DNA of 64,000 nt from Microbacterium sp. MYb45 (GCF_002979655.1 NZ_PCPG01000008.1:62001-126000), one strand, 5' to 3'; positions 33,001-41,250 are shown, numbered from the stretch's first letter. Program-made: numbers and translations. Notes: a model not told the origin generated them from the sequence alone.

Positions 33001-35610
33001 CGGACAGCCTTCGACATCGCAGGAGCCATCCGGATTCTGCACGATGTTCGCAAGAAGGTGGTTCTCCTGATCCGCGAACGCATCCACCGTCACCGAATAC
33101 GACACGGTGTACGTCTCCCCGACCGCGACGGAGCCCGTGACGATCAGGTCGGTGCCCTGGAGTTCCGCCGTCAGCCCGGGGTTCGACGTTGTGATCGACC
33201 CCGCCACCAGCTCCGCGTCGTCGAGCACGTCGGACAGGTCGTCGACCTTGTCCACCGCCGCCGCGGCCTCGCCGACGCTCTCGAACGACAGCGTGTAGGT
33301 CACGACCTGCCCCGCGTCGACCGCGGTGCCCGACTCCGGGTCCACCGTCTTGTCGATCACGAGTTCTGCCGCCGGGATGCGCACGCTCGCGCAGTCGTCC
33401 TGTCCTGCTGCCGTCTCGTCCGTCGGGATGCAGACGAGGTTGTAGAGGACGTTGTCGCCCGCGGCGGAGTCGTACGTCGCCGTGTACGTGATGGTGACAC
33501 TCTCGCCGGCGGCGAGGGGGCCGACCCAGGTGAGTTCGTCTCCGACCAGCTCCGCGGAGCCGTCGGTCGGCGAGGTGATCCCGCCGAACGTCGCGTCGTC
33601 GAGAACGGCACTGAGATCGTCGGTCACGCGGGCCGGCTCGGCGGCCGTGTAGGCGCCGGGTCCCGTGTTCGTGGCCGTGATCGTGTATTCGACCACCCCG
33701 CCGTCCGCCGGCAGTTCGGTGGTGTCGGCAGCCTTGGTGACCGCCAGCTTCGGCAGCAGGAACTCCGCCTCGGCGCAGGCGATCCCCGTGGCCGGGTCGA
33801 CGCCATCGCCGTTCGGAGGGTTGCACGCCGGGGTCGGAGTGTCAGGCGTACCGCTGAACACCACGTTCCGCGCGAGGCCGTCGCCTCCGGCTGCGACCGT
33901 CGCCGTGTAGGTGAGCTCCACGCTCTGACCCACCGCGAGCGGGCCGGTCCAGGTCAGATCGGGAGCCGCGTAGGCGATGGTCCCCGGCATCGTCGCGGTG
34001 GCGTCGTCGTTGTAGGCGGCGTCGTCGAGGACAGCGGTCAGATCATCGGTGACGACGGCCGGGTTCGCCGCGGTGTACGGTTCCTCGCCGGTGTTGGTCG
34101 CGGTGATGGTGTATTCCACATCGTCGCCCGGGCGGGTGTCGACGGTCGCGTCGGAGGTCTTCGTCAGCGTCAGGCAGTTGCCGAGGGAAGACGCCTGCGC
34201 GCTCACGTCGATGTCGCTGTAGGTCCAGTTGTCGATGGCTGCGAAGTTTCCCCACTGGTTCGCGCCGGTGGACGCCCACCCATGGACGAAGCCGGCGCTG
34301 CTCAGACCGGCGAGATTGACGAGGGGAGGGCTCGTGCTCGACTTGGGGCCGGTACCCGACAGGGGCACCTCCGTGTCATCCCAATAGATGGTGTCGTTTC
34401 CGACACTCGAACCGACGATCTGCGTGATGCGGATGCCGCCGGGCAGAACCTCGACGTCACCGAGCACGAAGTGGATCTCGTCCGTCTTCTCGATGGCGAC
34501 CTCGAAGTTCACCGTCGTGCAGACGTCGACGAGCGTGCCGGCGGAATCACGGCCATCCCACGGAGCGCTCACGGTGCCGTCCGTTCCCGACTGGGGGAGA
34601 GCGATGTCCAAAGGATCCGTGTACGACCCGTTGCCGTCGACATCGACCCGGACGACATAGTTGCCCGTGAAGTTGTTCAGCTCGTACTCGAGCGCTCCGG
34701 CGTGCGAGAGGGCGTTGGTCCGCGAGTAGGCGGTGCCTCCGAAGCTCGGAGGGGAGTAGTCGGGATTGACGAACTCTTCGCCGTCGGCCGACGTGGCGAA
34801 TCCGGGAAGATCGGCTGCCGGCGGCTCGAAGAAGAGGTTGTAACCGGGGCCGCACTCCGGCCCAGGACCCTGATGTTCCGGCGAGTTGCTCGTCTGCGCG
34901 AGCGATCGGTAGGCGGGCGTGCAGAGCGCGGGATCGAGCACGTTCCCGAAGGCATCGCTGTTGAAGCTCCATCCACCACCGTTGAAGACGGGCATCTCCA
35001 CCGTGTACTGCGTGCCGTTCTCCGACACGACCCAGAAGCCGAGGTCGGAATTGGCGAAGACGGTGCCCGACCCCGGTGTGAGGGAGCTGTACGCGCGGTA
35101 CTGCTTGGACCACACCCGACCTTCAATCGGCGCGCCGCCGCTGGAGAGCACGGTGATGTCCCACCGCGATTCGTTTCCCGAGCCCGGAGGCCAGTTGGCG
35201 GTCACGGCGCCGAGACCCTCCGTCTCGAGGAGCCACACCCCCGTCGGTCCGGTCATCCCGGCCGGAACGGTGCAGGTCGTTCCGGTCGGAGCAGCCGGAG
35301 CAAGGTCACACGTCCAGCGCACGGCGCCGGAGGGGTCCGTGAGACTGAACGTCTGGCCTCGCGCGGCGTCGAAGAGGTTGAGGATGAACTCCCCCGTCAC
35401 GGTCTCGCCAGCGGCGGCGTAGACGTAGAAGGTGTTCTCTCCGATGAGCACCGTGTTCGGTGCATTCGACTCGGCCTGCGCTGGTGTGGCACCGAGCGGC
35501 GCCAGCGCTCCCAGCACACCGACGGTGAGGGCGACGGCCGCGGCGGCGAAGCGGCTCCTCAGAGAGTGCGGGTTCTGCCGGGCGCGCCTGCTGCGGGACT
35601 TGTCGGTCAT
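30022..35610 (-). CDS. Giant cell-wall-anchored protein with ten DUF11-like repeats
   Basis: 1862 residues. The signal peptide ends near TPAQA|ES (about 47). A unique globular head (about 48-475, Trp-, Gly- and Tyr-rich) precedes ten Ig-like repeats of about 130 residues from about 478 to 1820. Each repeat begins with a conserved lysine (for example KTVDPESGTAV, EKSSDPV), has a DDLxxVLDDA core and ends with an asparagine. This layout fits intramolecular Lys-Asn isopeptide domains. The C-terminus has the LAVTG sorting motif, a hydrophobic helix and RRRR, suited to the class E sortase encoded at 50237-51031. It is probably an adhesin or stalk. The gene is monocistronic. Confidence 0.85.
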   Translation of the reverse strand: MTDKSRSRRARQNPHSLRSRFAAAAVALTVGVLGALAPLGATPAQAESNAPNTVLIGENTFYVYAAAGETVTGEFILNLFDAARGQTFSLTDPSGAVRWTCDLAPAAPTGTTCTVPAGMTGPTGVWLLETEGLGAVTANWPPGSGNESRWDITVLSSGGAPIEGRVWSKQYRAYSSLTPGSGTVFANSDLGFWVVSENGTQYTVEMPVFNGGGWSFNSDAFGNVLDPALCTPAYRSLAQTSNSPEHQGPGPECGPGYNLFFEPPAADLPGFATSADGEEFVNPDYSPPSFGGTAYSRTNALSHAGALEYELNNFTGNYVVRVDVDGNGSYTDPLDIALPQSGTDGTVSAPWDGRDSAGTLVDVCTTVNFEVAIEKTDEIHFVLGDVEVLPGGIRITQIVGSSVGNDTIYWDDTEVPLSGTGPKSSTSPPLVNLAGLSSAGFVHGWASTGANQWGNFAAIDNWTYSDIDVSAQASSLGNCLTLTKTSDATVDTRPGDDVEYTITATNTGEEPYTAANPAVVTDDLTAVLDDAAYNDDATATMPGTIAYAAPDLTWTGPLAVGQSVELTYTATVAAGGDGLARNVVFSGTPDTPTPACNPPNGDGVDPATGIACAEAEFLLPKLAVTKAADTTELPADGGVVEYTITATNTGPGAYTAAEPARVTDDLSAVLDDATFGGITSPTDGSAELVGDELTWVGPLAAGESVTITYTATYDSAAGDNVLYNLVCIPTDETAAGQDDCASVRIPAAELVIDKTVDPESGTAVDAGQVVTYTLSFESVGEAAAAVDKVDDLSDVLDDAELVAGSITTSNPGLTAELQGTDLIVTGSVAVGETYTVSYSVTVDAFADQENHLLANIVQNPDGSCDVEGCPETSNPIRHFVVEKDADATTAVQTDDVVTYTVTVTNDGEGDYTATEPAGFTDDLTDVLDDASYNGDAVAVASDGSTVPTPTVTGAVLAWSGPIVAGESVSVTYSVTVTNAGDADLINAATPVCAPGVICDPVTPPVDIDLPRITPEKSSDPVSGSGVVAGDVITYSLTFTNSGQAAGDVASTDDVSEVLDDAEVTTGPTADLAGITATFDAGTGEIRIEGSLPAAATVTVTYQVTVLADGERGDNILTNVVTPDVPPYVCGDTDPDCDPFVPPSTEHPVGQLAVDKTVDPESGTAVDVGQVVTYTLTFESVGAAASTVDKVDDLSDVLDDAALVAGSITPSNAALTAELQGTDLVVTGSIPAGATYTVTYSVTVSAFADQENHVLANVLQNPDGSCGAEECPDTSNPIRHFSVEKDADATAGVRTGDVVTYTVTVTNDGESAYTSFVPAGFTDDLIDVIDDASYNGDAAAVASDESLVPAPTLEGSVLAWSGPVAVGESVSISYSVTVTNAGDTDLVNTATPVCAPDVACDPVTPPVDIDLPRITPEKSSDPVAGTTVEAGQIVTYTLTFTNSGQGAGDVASSDDMSQVLDDAALTAGPTADVAGITPIFDADAEQIRIEGSLPAGTVVTVTYQVTVLPDGDRGDNILANVLTPDAPPYVCADGDPDCDPFVPPGTDHFIGELRDWKTVDPASGGTVVPGQVVTYTLHFESVGTGPVTVDREDDLTTVLDDATVTSDPVSSDAALAVSGIVDGRFGITGSLEPGDAVTVTYQATVNPDGERGDDRLSNYLLDPDAAPPAECVVAEGEEFPDCTVDHVSSVVVVKSADPASGTEVEEGQQVEYTVTFRNVSTDPDAAGADVDYTDHLTDVLDDATLTRGPQASTEALATAVEGRTIRITGSVASGSTATVTYVVTVQPWADQGNHSLGNVIAVTGEEPICVEGNGLCTTHPLGEPDPLAVTGGQVAVGALAAGVVLLLAGGLLVAIRRRRQAIE
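30925..33345 (-). repeat. 1203-bp superunit repeat inside the surface-protein gene
   Basis: Three repeats make one superunit (KTVDPESG type, KDADAT type, PEKSSDPV type). Equivalent bases of the VDPESG codons lie at 33338, 32135 and 30932, so the period is exactly 1203 bp (401 codons) twice. The first two copies are highly similar in DNA. The third copy starts (VDPASGG) but diverges after its first module. The array is prone to recombination and length change. Confidence 0.8.
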
Positions 35611-35758
35611 CAGAACCTCTTCGTGTCGGGCGAGGTCCGTGCGGACTCGCGGGGCGCGCCCCTATGGACCCGCTCCCTCCCCCGAGAGGCTGCGCATATT
35701 CAACCACGCCTCCGCTTTTTCCGCACCTGATCCGGGAAAAATCACCCCGGGCGACGCG

Positions 35759-37174
35759 TCACCTCAGTTCGGCATGCACCGGCTTCGGGATGAACATCGA
35801 GAAGATCAGCGCACCGACGAGCACGACGGCTCCGGTGACCAGTGCGGCGACGTATCCGGCCCCCGCTCCGGCCGACTCCGAGGCGAACGACGTCTGAGCG
35901 GCGTAGATGACGACGAAACTCAGCCCGGCGCCGAGGTTGATGGCGCCGGTGTTCAAACCGGGAAGCGACCCCGGGCGCTCCTTCGGCGAGAGCACGACGC
36001 CCAGGCCGTTGAGCATGATGTTCCCGATGCCGGCGTAGGTGATGCCGACGGCGACGGAGAGCAGCAGGAGCACGAGACGTGAGGCGGTCTCGACGTTGGC
36101 GACCATGAGGCCGAGCACCACGATGGTGCCGCCGAGGCCGATCCGCAGCATCGTCCGGTACCCGACCGTGGCGGCGAGCCTGCCGCTGAGCGGCCCCATC
36201 AGCAGACCGGCGAGGGCGTAGGGCATGAGGATCCACAGCGACACCTCCTCGGCACTCATCCCGAGGTTCATCGAGGAGTCCTGCGCGAGGGCCGGCACCA
36301 CGCCGTTCATGATCGCGAAGATCCCGGAGAGGGTGAGGAGTGAGGTGGCGCTCAACGCCCAGGTGGCGCGCTGCTTCAGCTGGGGAATCGACACGAGCGG
36401 ATGCTCGATCGTGCCCTCGAGCTTCCAGAAGGAGACGAACGAGACGACGGCGACCACGGCGAGGACGAGCACGAGGATCAGGTCCGCATCGGCGAGCTTC
36501 CCGAGCTCGTTCAGAGCGACGAGCATCGAACCGACGGAGACGACCAGCAGCAGCGAGCCCCACCAGTCCATCCGCGGACGGTCTTCGGCCATCGTCTCGG
36601 GCGCGAGGAAGCGCACGACGAGAGCAGCACCGACGGCGACACCGCCCATGGTCCAGAAGATCGAGGCGAAGCCGTGGTTGGTCGCCAGATACCCGCCGAG
36701 CAGAGCGTCGCCCCCGGCGATCCCTCCGTTGACCGCGGTGACGACACCGAGCAGCGTGCCGTAGACCTTCGGATCCGCGACGGCCGCGCGCAGCATGATC
36801 AGGCACAGCGGAACCACCGGTCCCGACACTCCCTGGATGAGGCGACCGATGAAGAGCATCGGGACGTTGGTGGCGAGCGCCGCGACGACGCAGCCGACCG
36901 CCATCACGACGAGCATCCCGACCAGAACCCGTCGGCGCCCGATCAGATCGCCGAGACGGGGGAGAAAGAGGGTGAAGAGGGCGGCGGCCGTGAAGAAGAC
37001 GGTCTGGGTCGCCGCGATCTCGGAGGCGGTCGCATCGAGCTCACGCTCCATCGTCACCAGAGCCGGGCTCAGCATGCTGGCGTTGAGTTGGAACGCGAGG
37101 CACGCCGCGAGGAGCGCGATCATCAGCGAAACCACGCTGGAACGGGTACGAACCGCATCTGTCTGGTTGGTCAT
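35759..37174 (-). CDS. uriT: MFS transporter, probable uridine/nucleoside importer
   Basis: 471 residues with about 14 predicted spans of the DHA2 branch. The loop 2-3 motif is LGDLIGRRRVLVGM. The C-terminal half has GPLSGRLAATVGYR. Taken alone it would be called a drug exporter. The adjacent LacI regulator, nucleoside hydrolase and ribokinase reproduce the uriR-rbsK-uriT-uriH gene set of Corynebacterium glutamicum, in which the MFS member imports uridine. A LacI-type box lies 35 bp upstream of its start codon. The assignment is therefore contextual. Confidence 0.72.
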   Translation of the reverse strand: MTNQTDAVRTRSSVVSLMIALLAACLAFQLNASMLSPALVTMERELDATASEIAATQTVFFTAAALFTLFLPRLGDLIGRRRVLVGMLVVMAVGCVVAALATNVPMLFIGRLIQGVSGPVVPLCLIMLRAAVADPKVYGTLLGVVTAVNGGIAGGDALLGGYLATNHGFASIFWTMGGVAVGAALVVRFLAPETMAEDRPRMDWWGSLLLVVSVGSMLVALNELGKLADADLILVLVLAVVAVVSFVSFWKLEGTIEHPLVSIPQLKQRATWALSATSLLTLSGIFAIMNGVVPALAQDSSMNLGMSAEEVSLWILMPYALAGLLMGPLSGRLAATVGYRTMLRIGLGGTIVVLGLMVANVETASRLVLLLLSVAVGITYAGIGNIMLNGLGVVLSPKERPGSLPGLNTGAINLGAGLSFVVIYAAQTSFASESAGAGAGYVAALVTGAVVLVGALIFSMFIPKPVHAELR

Positions 37175-37208
37175 TGCTCACTTCTTCGTGTCGATCGTTG
37201 GCTGTTCG

Positions 37209-37230
37209 CGTGCGTAATCCTTTACGCACG
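37209..37230. promoter_or_regulatory. LacI-type operator at the MFS/regulator promoter
   Basis: CGTGCGTAA-TCCT-TTACGCACG is a perfect 9-bp inverted repeat. It lies between the divergent MFS and LacI-family genes. The same half-site is found at 39252-39260. Confidence 0.8.
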
Positions 37231-37278
37231 TCATATCTTTGAGTCGTGGTGCCACCGGCACCGGGGATGAGAGTCGTG

Positions 37279-38295
37279 ATGAAGAAGGCGTCCGTCACGC
37301 TGCATGAGGTCGCAGCCGCCGCCGGTGTGTCCATCGCGACGGTCTCCCGGGCCCTCAACGGCAAGGACCGCGTATCGGGACGCACGGCCGAGCATGTCGC
37401 GCAGGTGGCCGAGCAGCTGGGCTACCGGGTCAACCTCATCGGCCGCGGTCTGCGCGCAGGCACGGGCGCCACCATCGGCGTGGTCGTCCCCGTCATCAGC
37501 AACCCCTTCTACGGTGAGCTCATACACCGCCTCGAGGACCATCTGCAGCGCCGCGGGTTCGACCTCGTCATCGCGGATTCACACGGAGACGTCGACCGGG
37601 AACGCGATCGTCTGCGCATGCTGGTCGAACGGCGCGTGGAGGGCATCTTCGTGGTGCCCTCCGATGCCGAGCTCTCGTTCGAGGCGGTCGCCGACACCGC
37701 GCGCAGGGTTCCGCTGGTGCAGCTCGACCGGCGAGTGCTCGATCTTCCGGCGGACTTCGTCGGGGTCGACAACGACGCCGGCATCGACCTCGCCGTCGAG
37801 CACGTCACCTCCCGCGGCGCGAAGCGTGTCGTCCTCGTCTCCGGCAACGACGTGACCTCGGTGGGTCGCGAGCGGCGGGCCGCCTTCGAGGCGACGGTGC
37901 GCACCCGCGGGTTGCCGCACGAGGAGAGCATCTTCGGCGAGTACCTGCTGTCGTTCGGCGAGAGCGCCGCGGAGGCGCTGCTGGCCCGCGGCCCGCTTCC
38001 CGATGCGATCATCGCCGGAGACGACCTCGTCGCGGCCGGTGCCATCGCCGCACTGAAGCATGCGGGGCGGAGCGTCCCCTCCGACGTGCAGGTCACCGGG
38101 TTCGACGGCACGATGCTCGCGGATGTCTGCGAGCCGCGGCTGACGACCGTGGTGCAGCCGTTCGACGAGCTGGCCCGCGAGGCGACGGAGGCGCTGGTGC
38201 GGCGGATGGAGGATCCCGACGCGCCGTACATCCTCAGCCGTCTCGCGCCGAGTCTGCGCGTGGCCGAGTCCACGACGCCCGCCGCACCGCGCTGA
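37279..38295 (+). CDS. uriR: LacI-family regulator of the uridine/ribose cluster
   Basis: 338 residues from the ATG at 37279; in-frame starts at 37246 and 37267 are possible. The HTH is VTLHEVAAAAGVSIATVSRA, followed by the hinge helix and the periplasmic-binding-protein-like domain (IGVVVPVISNPFYGELI, GFDGTMLADVCEP). The effector is probably ribose or a nucleoside product. It is divergent from the MFS gene and lies beside the nucleoside hydrolase and ribokinase. Two boxes with the CGTGCGTAA half-site mark its likely targets. Confidence 0.82.
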   Translation: MKKASVTLHEVAAAAGVSIATVSRALNGKDRVSGRTAEHVAQVAEQLGYRVNLIGRGLRAGTGATIGVVVPVISNPFYGELIHRLEDHLQRRGFDLVIADSHGDVDRERDRLRMLVERRVEGIFVVPSDAELSFEAVADTARRVPLVQLDRRVLDLPADFVGVDNDAGIDLAVEHVTSRGAKRVVLVSGNDVTSVGRERRAAFEATVRTRGLPHEESIFGEYLLSFGESAAEALLARGPLPDAIIAGDDLVAAGAIAALKHAGRSVPSDVQVTGFDGTMLADVCEPRLTTVVQPFDELAREATEALVRRMEDPDAPYILSRLAPSLRVAESTTPAAPR

Positions 38296-38298
38296 GCA

Positions 38299-39231
38299 TC
38301 AGGCCAATGCGCCGACAGCATCCGTCACCAGGTCCCAGAACTTCGGCGCGTCGAGGGTGATCGCGACGTCGGTGTTCGGCTCCTTGCCCAGCATGTCGTG
38401 CAGGTCGACGCAGGTCGCACCGGCCGTGAACTCACCGGTCGTCTCGATGTCGACGTGGCAGCGCTGGACCGTGGCGACGGCCCGATCGATCGCGATGGCG
38501 ACGGTGATGGGATCATGCAGAGGTCCCTCCGGCATGCCCTCGGCCTTCTCGTAGGTGCTGCAGAAGAAGCGCAGCAGCTCCACTCCGAATGCCGAGGTCT
38601 CGTTGCCGACCGCACCGATCCGCTGGATCACCTCTTCGGTGATCAGTGCCTGGTGGGAGATGTTGAGCCCGACCATGGTGAGCGGAACGCCGGATGCGAA
38701 CACCACGGCCGCGGCCTCGGGATCTGCCCAGGCGTTGAACTCCGGATACGCGCCGACATTGCCGCGGCCGGTCGAGCCGCCCATCCAGATGATCTCCTTG
38801 ATCTGGGGCACGACCTCCGGATGCTGCTGCAGGAGGAGCGCGATGTTGGTGAGCGGGCCGGTGGGGATCACGGTGATCGGCTCCGGCGAGGCGGCGAGGG
38901 TGTCGGCGAGGAACTGCACGGCGTGGCGCGGGTCGAGGGGCACGGTCGGCTCGGGGAGCACCGGTCCGCCGAGCGCGTTCTCGCCGTGGATCCATGCGCC
39001 GGGGGTGAGTTCACGGACGAGGGGCTTGTCGGCTCCGGCGGCGACCGGCACGTCCGTCACGCCGGCGACGGTGAGTGCGATCCGCGCGTTCCGGGTGGTG
39101 TGCTCGAGGTAGCCGTTGCCGCCCACCGTCGTCACACCGCGGAGGTCGATGGCGTCGTTTCCGGCCGCGAGCCAGATGGCGAAGACGTCGTCGTGGCCGG
39201 GATCGCAGTCGAGAAGGACGGGAGTTGTCAT
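38299..39231 (-). CDS. uriH: Inosine/uridine-preferring nucleoside hydrolase
   Basis: 310 residues. The N-terminal signature DCDPGHDD binds Ca2+ and activates water. The second calcium-site segment ends LHDPITVAIAID with the conserved DP, and the ribose-contacting EFNAWADPEAA is present. The enzyme hydrolyses ribonucleosides to base and ribose. Together with ribokinase this feeds ribose-5-phosphate to central metabolism. Its gene is divergent from the ribokinase gene, and a LacI-type box lies 21 bp upstream of the start. Confidence 0.9.
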   Translation of the reverse strand: MTTPVLLDCDPGHDDVFAIWLAAGNDAIDLRGVTTVGGNGYLEHTTRNARIALTVAGVTDVPVAAGADKPLVRELTPGAWIHGENALGGPVLPEPTVPLDPRHAVQFLADTLAASPEPITVIPTGPLTNIALLLQQHPEVVPQIKEIIWMGGSTGRGNVGAYPEFNAWADPEAAAVVFASGVPLTMVGLNISHQALITEEVIQRIGAVGNETSAFGVELLRFFCSTYEKAEGMPEGPLHDPITVAIAIDRAVATVQRCHVDIETTGEFTAGATCVDLHDMLGKEPNTDVAITLDAPKFWDLVTDAVGALA

Positions 39232-39251
39232 GGTGCTCCTTTGCAGATGTG

Positions 39252-39270
39252 CGTGCGTAAACGTTTACAC
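39252..39270. promoter_or_regulatory. LacI-type operator between nucleoside hydrolase and ribokinase
   Basis: CGTGCGTAAACGTTTACAC contains the perfect 12-bp core GTAAACGTTTAC (39257-39268). The left half is identical to the box at 37209 and has the same 4-nt centre spacing. Confidence 0.75.
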
Positions 39271-39343
39271 TTTCTATCATGAACGTCAAGCCGGCCGCGA
39301 TTTCCGCGTTCCGATGCCTCCGCTCGATCCGAAAGCTGCTGCC

Positions 39344-40192
39344 ATGACCTCTCCTGCTCTTCCATCCCTCGTCGTCGTCGGCAGCGCGAACGTCGACGTC
39401 ACCGCGTTCGTCGAACGACTCCCCACTGCCGGGGAGACCGTGGCCGGCGGGCGACTCTCCCGTGACCTGGGCGGGAAGGGCGCGAACCAGGCCGTCGCCG
39501 CCGCGAAGTTGGGCGGAAAGGTCCGGATGGTAGGTGCCGTCGGTGACGATGCCGACGGTTCCTGGACCCGCGCGGAGATGAAGCGCGCCGGAGTGGATGT
39601 CGCCGACCTGCGCACGGTGGATGACGCCACCGGCACCGCGCTCATCGTCGTCGACGCGGATGCCGAGAACCAGATCGCGGTCTGCCCCGGCGCCAACGAC
39701 CACGTCTCCCTGGACAGTGTGACGTTCGGCGCGGACGAGGCCGTGCTCATGCAGCTGGAGATCGCGCTCGCGGTGGTCGAGGAGGTCGTCGCCTCGGCGG
39801 AGGGCTTCATCGCGCTCAATGCCGCACCCGCCCAGCCGTTGCCCGAGGCTCTGCTGCGCCGGGTCGACCTGTTCATCGTGAACGAGACCGAGCGGGATCT
39901 CATGCCCGAGCTGGCCGAGGCGGAACTCGTCGCGGTCACCTACGGCGCGGCCGGCGCTGCGCTGTATCGCCGTGGCGAGGAGATCGCCCGAGCCGACGGC
40001 GTCCCCGCCGAGGCCGTCAACACCGTCGGGGCGGGCGACGCCTTCTGCGCGGCGCTCGTACTCGCGCTGCGTGCCGGGCACGCGCCGGCCGATGCGCTGG
40101 CCGCCGCCTGTGCGGTGGGATCCGCGGCGGTGTCGCACCTGTCGTCCCAGCCCCCGTTCGAACACCTGAGCCGGTATCTTCCTGTGGCCTGA
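39344..40192 (+). CDS. rbsK: Ribokinase (PfkB family)
   Basis: 282 residues from the ATG at 39344; an in-frame ATG at 39314 is an alternative. PfkB signatures are GGKGANQAVAAAKLGG near the N-terminus and NTVGAGDAFCA near the C-terminus, the latter with the catalytic aspartate and anion hole. SANVDVT opens the substrate-binding region, and NETERDL is typical of ribokinases. It phosphorylates ribose released by the nucleoside hydrolase. Expression is probably controlled by the LacI-type box at 39252-39270. It ends at a perfect 11-bp terminator. Confidence 0.88.
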   Translation: MTSPALPSLVVVGSANVDVTAFVERLPTAGETVAGGRLSRDLGGKGANQAVAAAKLGGKVRMVGAVGDDADGSWTRAEMKRAGVDVADLRTVDDATGTALIVVDADAENQIAVCPGANDHVSLDSVTFGADEAVLMQLEIALAVVEEVVASAEGFIALNAAPAQPLPEALLRRVDLFIVNETERDLMPELAEAELVAVTYGAAGAALYRRGEEIARADGVPAEAVNTVGAGDAFCAALVLALRAGHAPADALAAACAVGSAAVSHLSSQPPFEHLSRYLPVA

Positions 40193-40210
40193 GCGGCGCC
40201 CGGAGAAGGA

Positions 40211-40244
40211 GAAGGCCCGGTGTCCTCAACGGAACCGGGCCTTC
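40211..40244 (+). terminator. Terminator of rbsK
   Basis: GAAGGCCCGGT (40211-40221) pairs perfectly with ACCGGGCCTTC (40234-40244), followed by TT. Confidence 0.85.
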
Positions 40245-40257
40245 TTCAGAATGACAG

Positions 40258-40284
40258 AAGGCCGAGCCCTGTGGGCCCGGCCTT
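40258..40284 (-). terminator. Terminator of the tRNA-Leu gene
   Basis: AAGGCCG-A-GCCC and GGGC-C-CGGCCTT form a stem with one internal mismatch and a 3-nt loop. On the minus strand it follows the tRNA and is followed by T-rich sequence. Confidence 0.65.
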
Positions 40285-40297
40285 GTGTCATTCGCTG

Positions 40298-40380
40298 TGC
40301 GCGAGGGGGGACTTGAACCCCCACGTCCTTACGGACACTGGCACCTGAAGCCAGCGCGTCTACCATTCCGCCACTCGCGC
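40298..40380 (-). tRNA. tRNA-Leu (anticodon CAG)
   Basis: 83 nt. The acceptor stem is GCGCGAG (40380-40374) paired with CTCGCGC, with discriminator A at 40298. The anticodon stem is CTGGC/GCCAG around TTCAGGT, giving CAG and reading CUG codons. The variable arm is long (TGTCCGTAAGGACG), as in class II tRNAs. The T-loop is GGGGGTTCAAGTCCCCC. CCA is not encoded. A tRNA-Leu is also found at this place next to fhaA in mycobacteria. Confidence 0.97.
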
Positions 40381-40472
40381 GAGTGTCTCGTTCCGAAGAA
40401 CTCAACTTCCCAAAGATATCACGCGATTTCACCCCCTGATGCACGCCTCAGACCCCGATCGGCGGCGTTCCC

Positions 40473-40485
40473 CCAGGTCACCTGG
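40473..40485. promoter_or_regulatory. Palindrome upstream of the fhaA operon
   Basis: CCAGGT-C-ACCTGG is a perfect palindrome directly upstream of a possible extended -10 (GGCTACGAT, TACGAT at 40487-40492). It may be an operator of the long signalling operon. Confidence 0.35.
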
Positions 40486-40524
40486 CTACGATGTGTCTAC
40501 CGGTCGGCATGCCAGAGGAGCCCA

Positions 40525-41250
40525 GTGGGACTACTTGACAGCTTTGAGAAGGGTCTCGAGCGCGCAGTCAACAGCGCGTTCGCGAAGACCTTCCGCAGCG
40601 GCATTCAGCCGGTGGAGATCGCTTCTGCGCTCCGCCGCGAGGCCGACACGAAGGCGGCGGTCGTGAGCCGCGACCGCATCATCGCGCCGAACAGTTTCGT
40701 CGTGCGCCTCAGCCCGGACGACGCGGAGCGGATGCGGGGACTCGGCGGCGCCCTCACCGATGAGCTGCTCGCGCTGCTGACCAAGCACGCCAAGGCGCAG
40801 GGGTACAGCTTCTCCGGCCCCCTGTCGATCAACCTCGAGGCCGACGAAAAGGTCGCCACGGGAACCGTGCGCGTGAACTCGGGCACGGTCGAGGGCCGCG
40901 TGAGCTGGCAGGCCGTGGTCGACGTCGACGGCCGTCGTCACGCGATCAACCGCGCCCGTACGGTCATCGGCCGGGGGACGGATGCCGACATCACGATCGC
41001 GGACGCCGGATCCAGCCGCAAGCACGCCGAGATCCTGTGGGACGGCGAGCGCGCCATGATGCGCGACCTGGGCTCCACGAACGGCACCAAGGTCAACGGC
41101 CAGAAGCTCCGCGAGGCCGCCCTCCCCACCGACACGACCATCACCATCGGACGTACCGACCTGGTGTTCCGGATCGTCCCCGTGGCCAGCCCGTCGCGTC
41201 CTGCGCCCCGCGGCGACGACGCCACCCGAGCGTTCGGAGCCCTCGGTTGA
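40525..41250 (+). CDS. fhaA: FHA-domain protein FhaA (DUF3662)
   Basis: 241 residues from the GTG preceded by GAGGAG. The N-terminal DUF3662 region (about 1-120, GLLDSFEKGLERAVNSAFAK) is followed by a C-terminal FHA domain (about 150-225). The phosphothreonine-binding pattern is GRGTDADI, SRKHAEI and GSTNGTKVNG. FhaA binds phosphorylated partners of PknA/PknB and regulates peptidoglycan assembly. It is the first gene of a run of seven that are nearly all overlapping and extend to pknB. Confidence 0.95.
   Translation: MGLLDSFEKGLERAVNSAFAKTFRSGIQPVEIASALRREADTKAAVVSRDRIIAPNSFVVRLSPDDAERMRGLGGALTDELLALLTKHAKAQGYSFSGPLSINLEADEKVATGTVRVNSGTVEGRVSWQAVVDVDGRRHAINRARTVIGRGTDADITIADAGSSRKHAEILWDGERAMMRDLGSTNGTKVNGQKLREAALPTDTTITIGRTDLVFRIVPVASPSRPAPRGDDATRAFGALG

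Noticed and set aside
17879..35610. Idea that SecA2 exports the giant surface protein as in streptococcal accessory Sec systems
   Set aside because: The genes are 10 kb apart with other operons between, there are no Asp or glycosyltransferase genes, and the surface protein has an ordinary signal peptide.
32977..35730. Plus-strand open frame of 917 codons opposite the surface-protein gene
   Set aside because: The minus-strand frame has a signal peptide, repeats and a sorting signal. The plus frame is its GC-driven shadow.
35611..35758. Possible regulatory element between the surface-protein gene and the MFS gene
   Set aside because: No convincing promoter or symmetric site could be identified. 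Only weak hexamers are present.
40298..40380. tRNA-Leu as an integration site of a mobile element
   Set aside because: No integrase gene, no direct repeat of the tRNA end and no foreign-looking cargo is present. The flanking order matches the ancestral arrangement.
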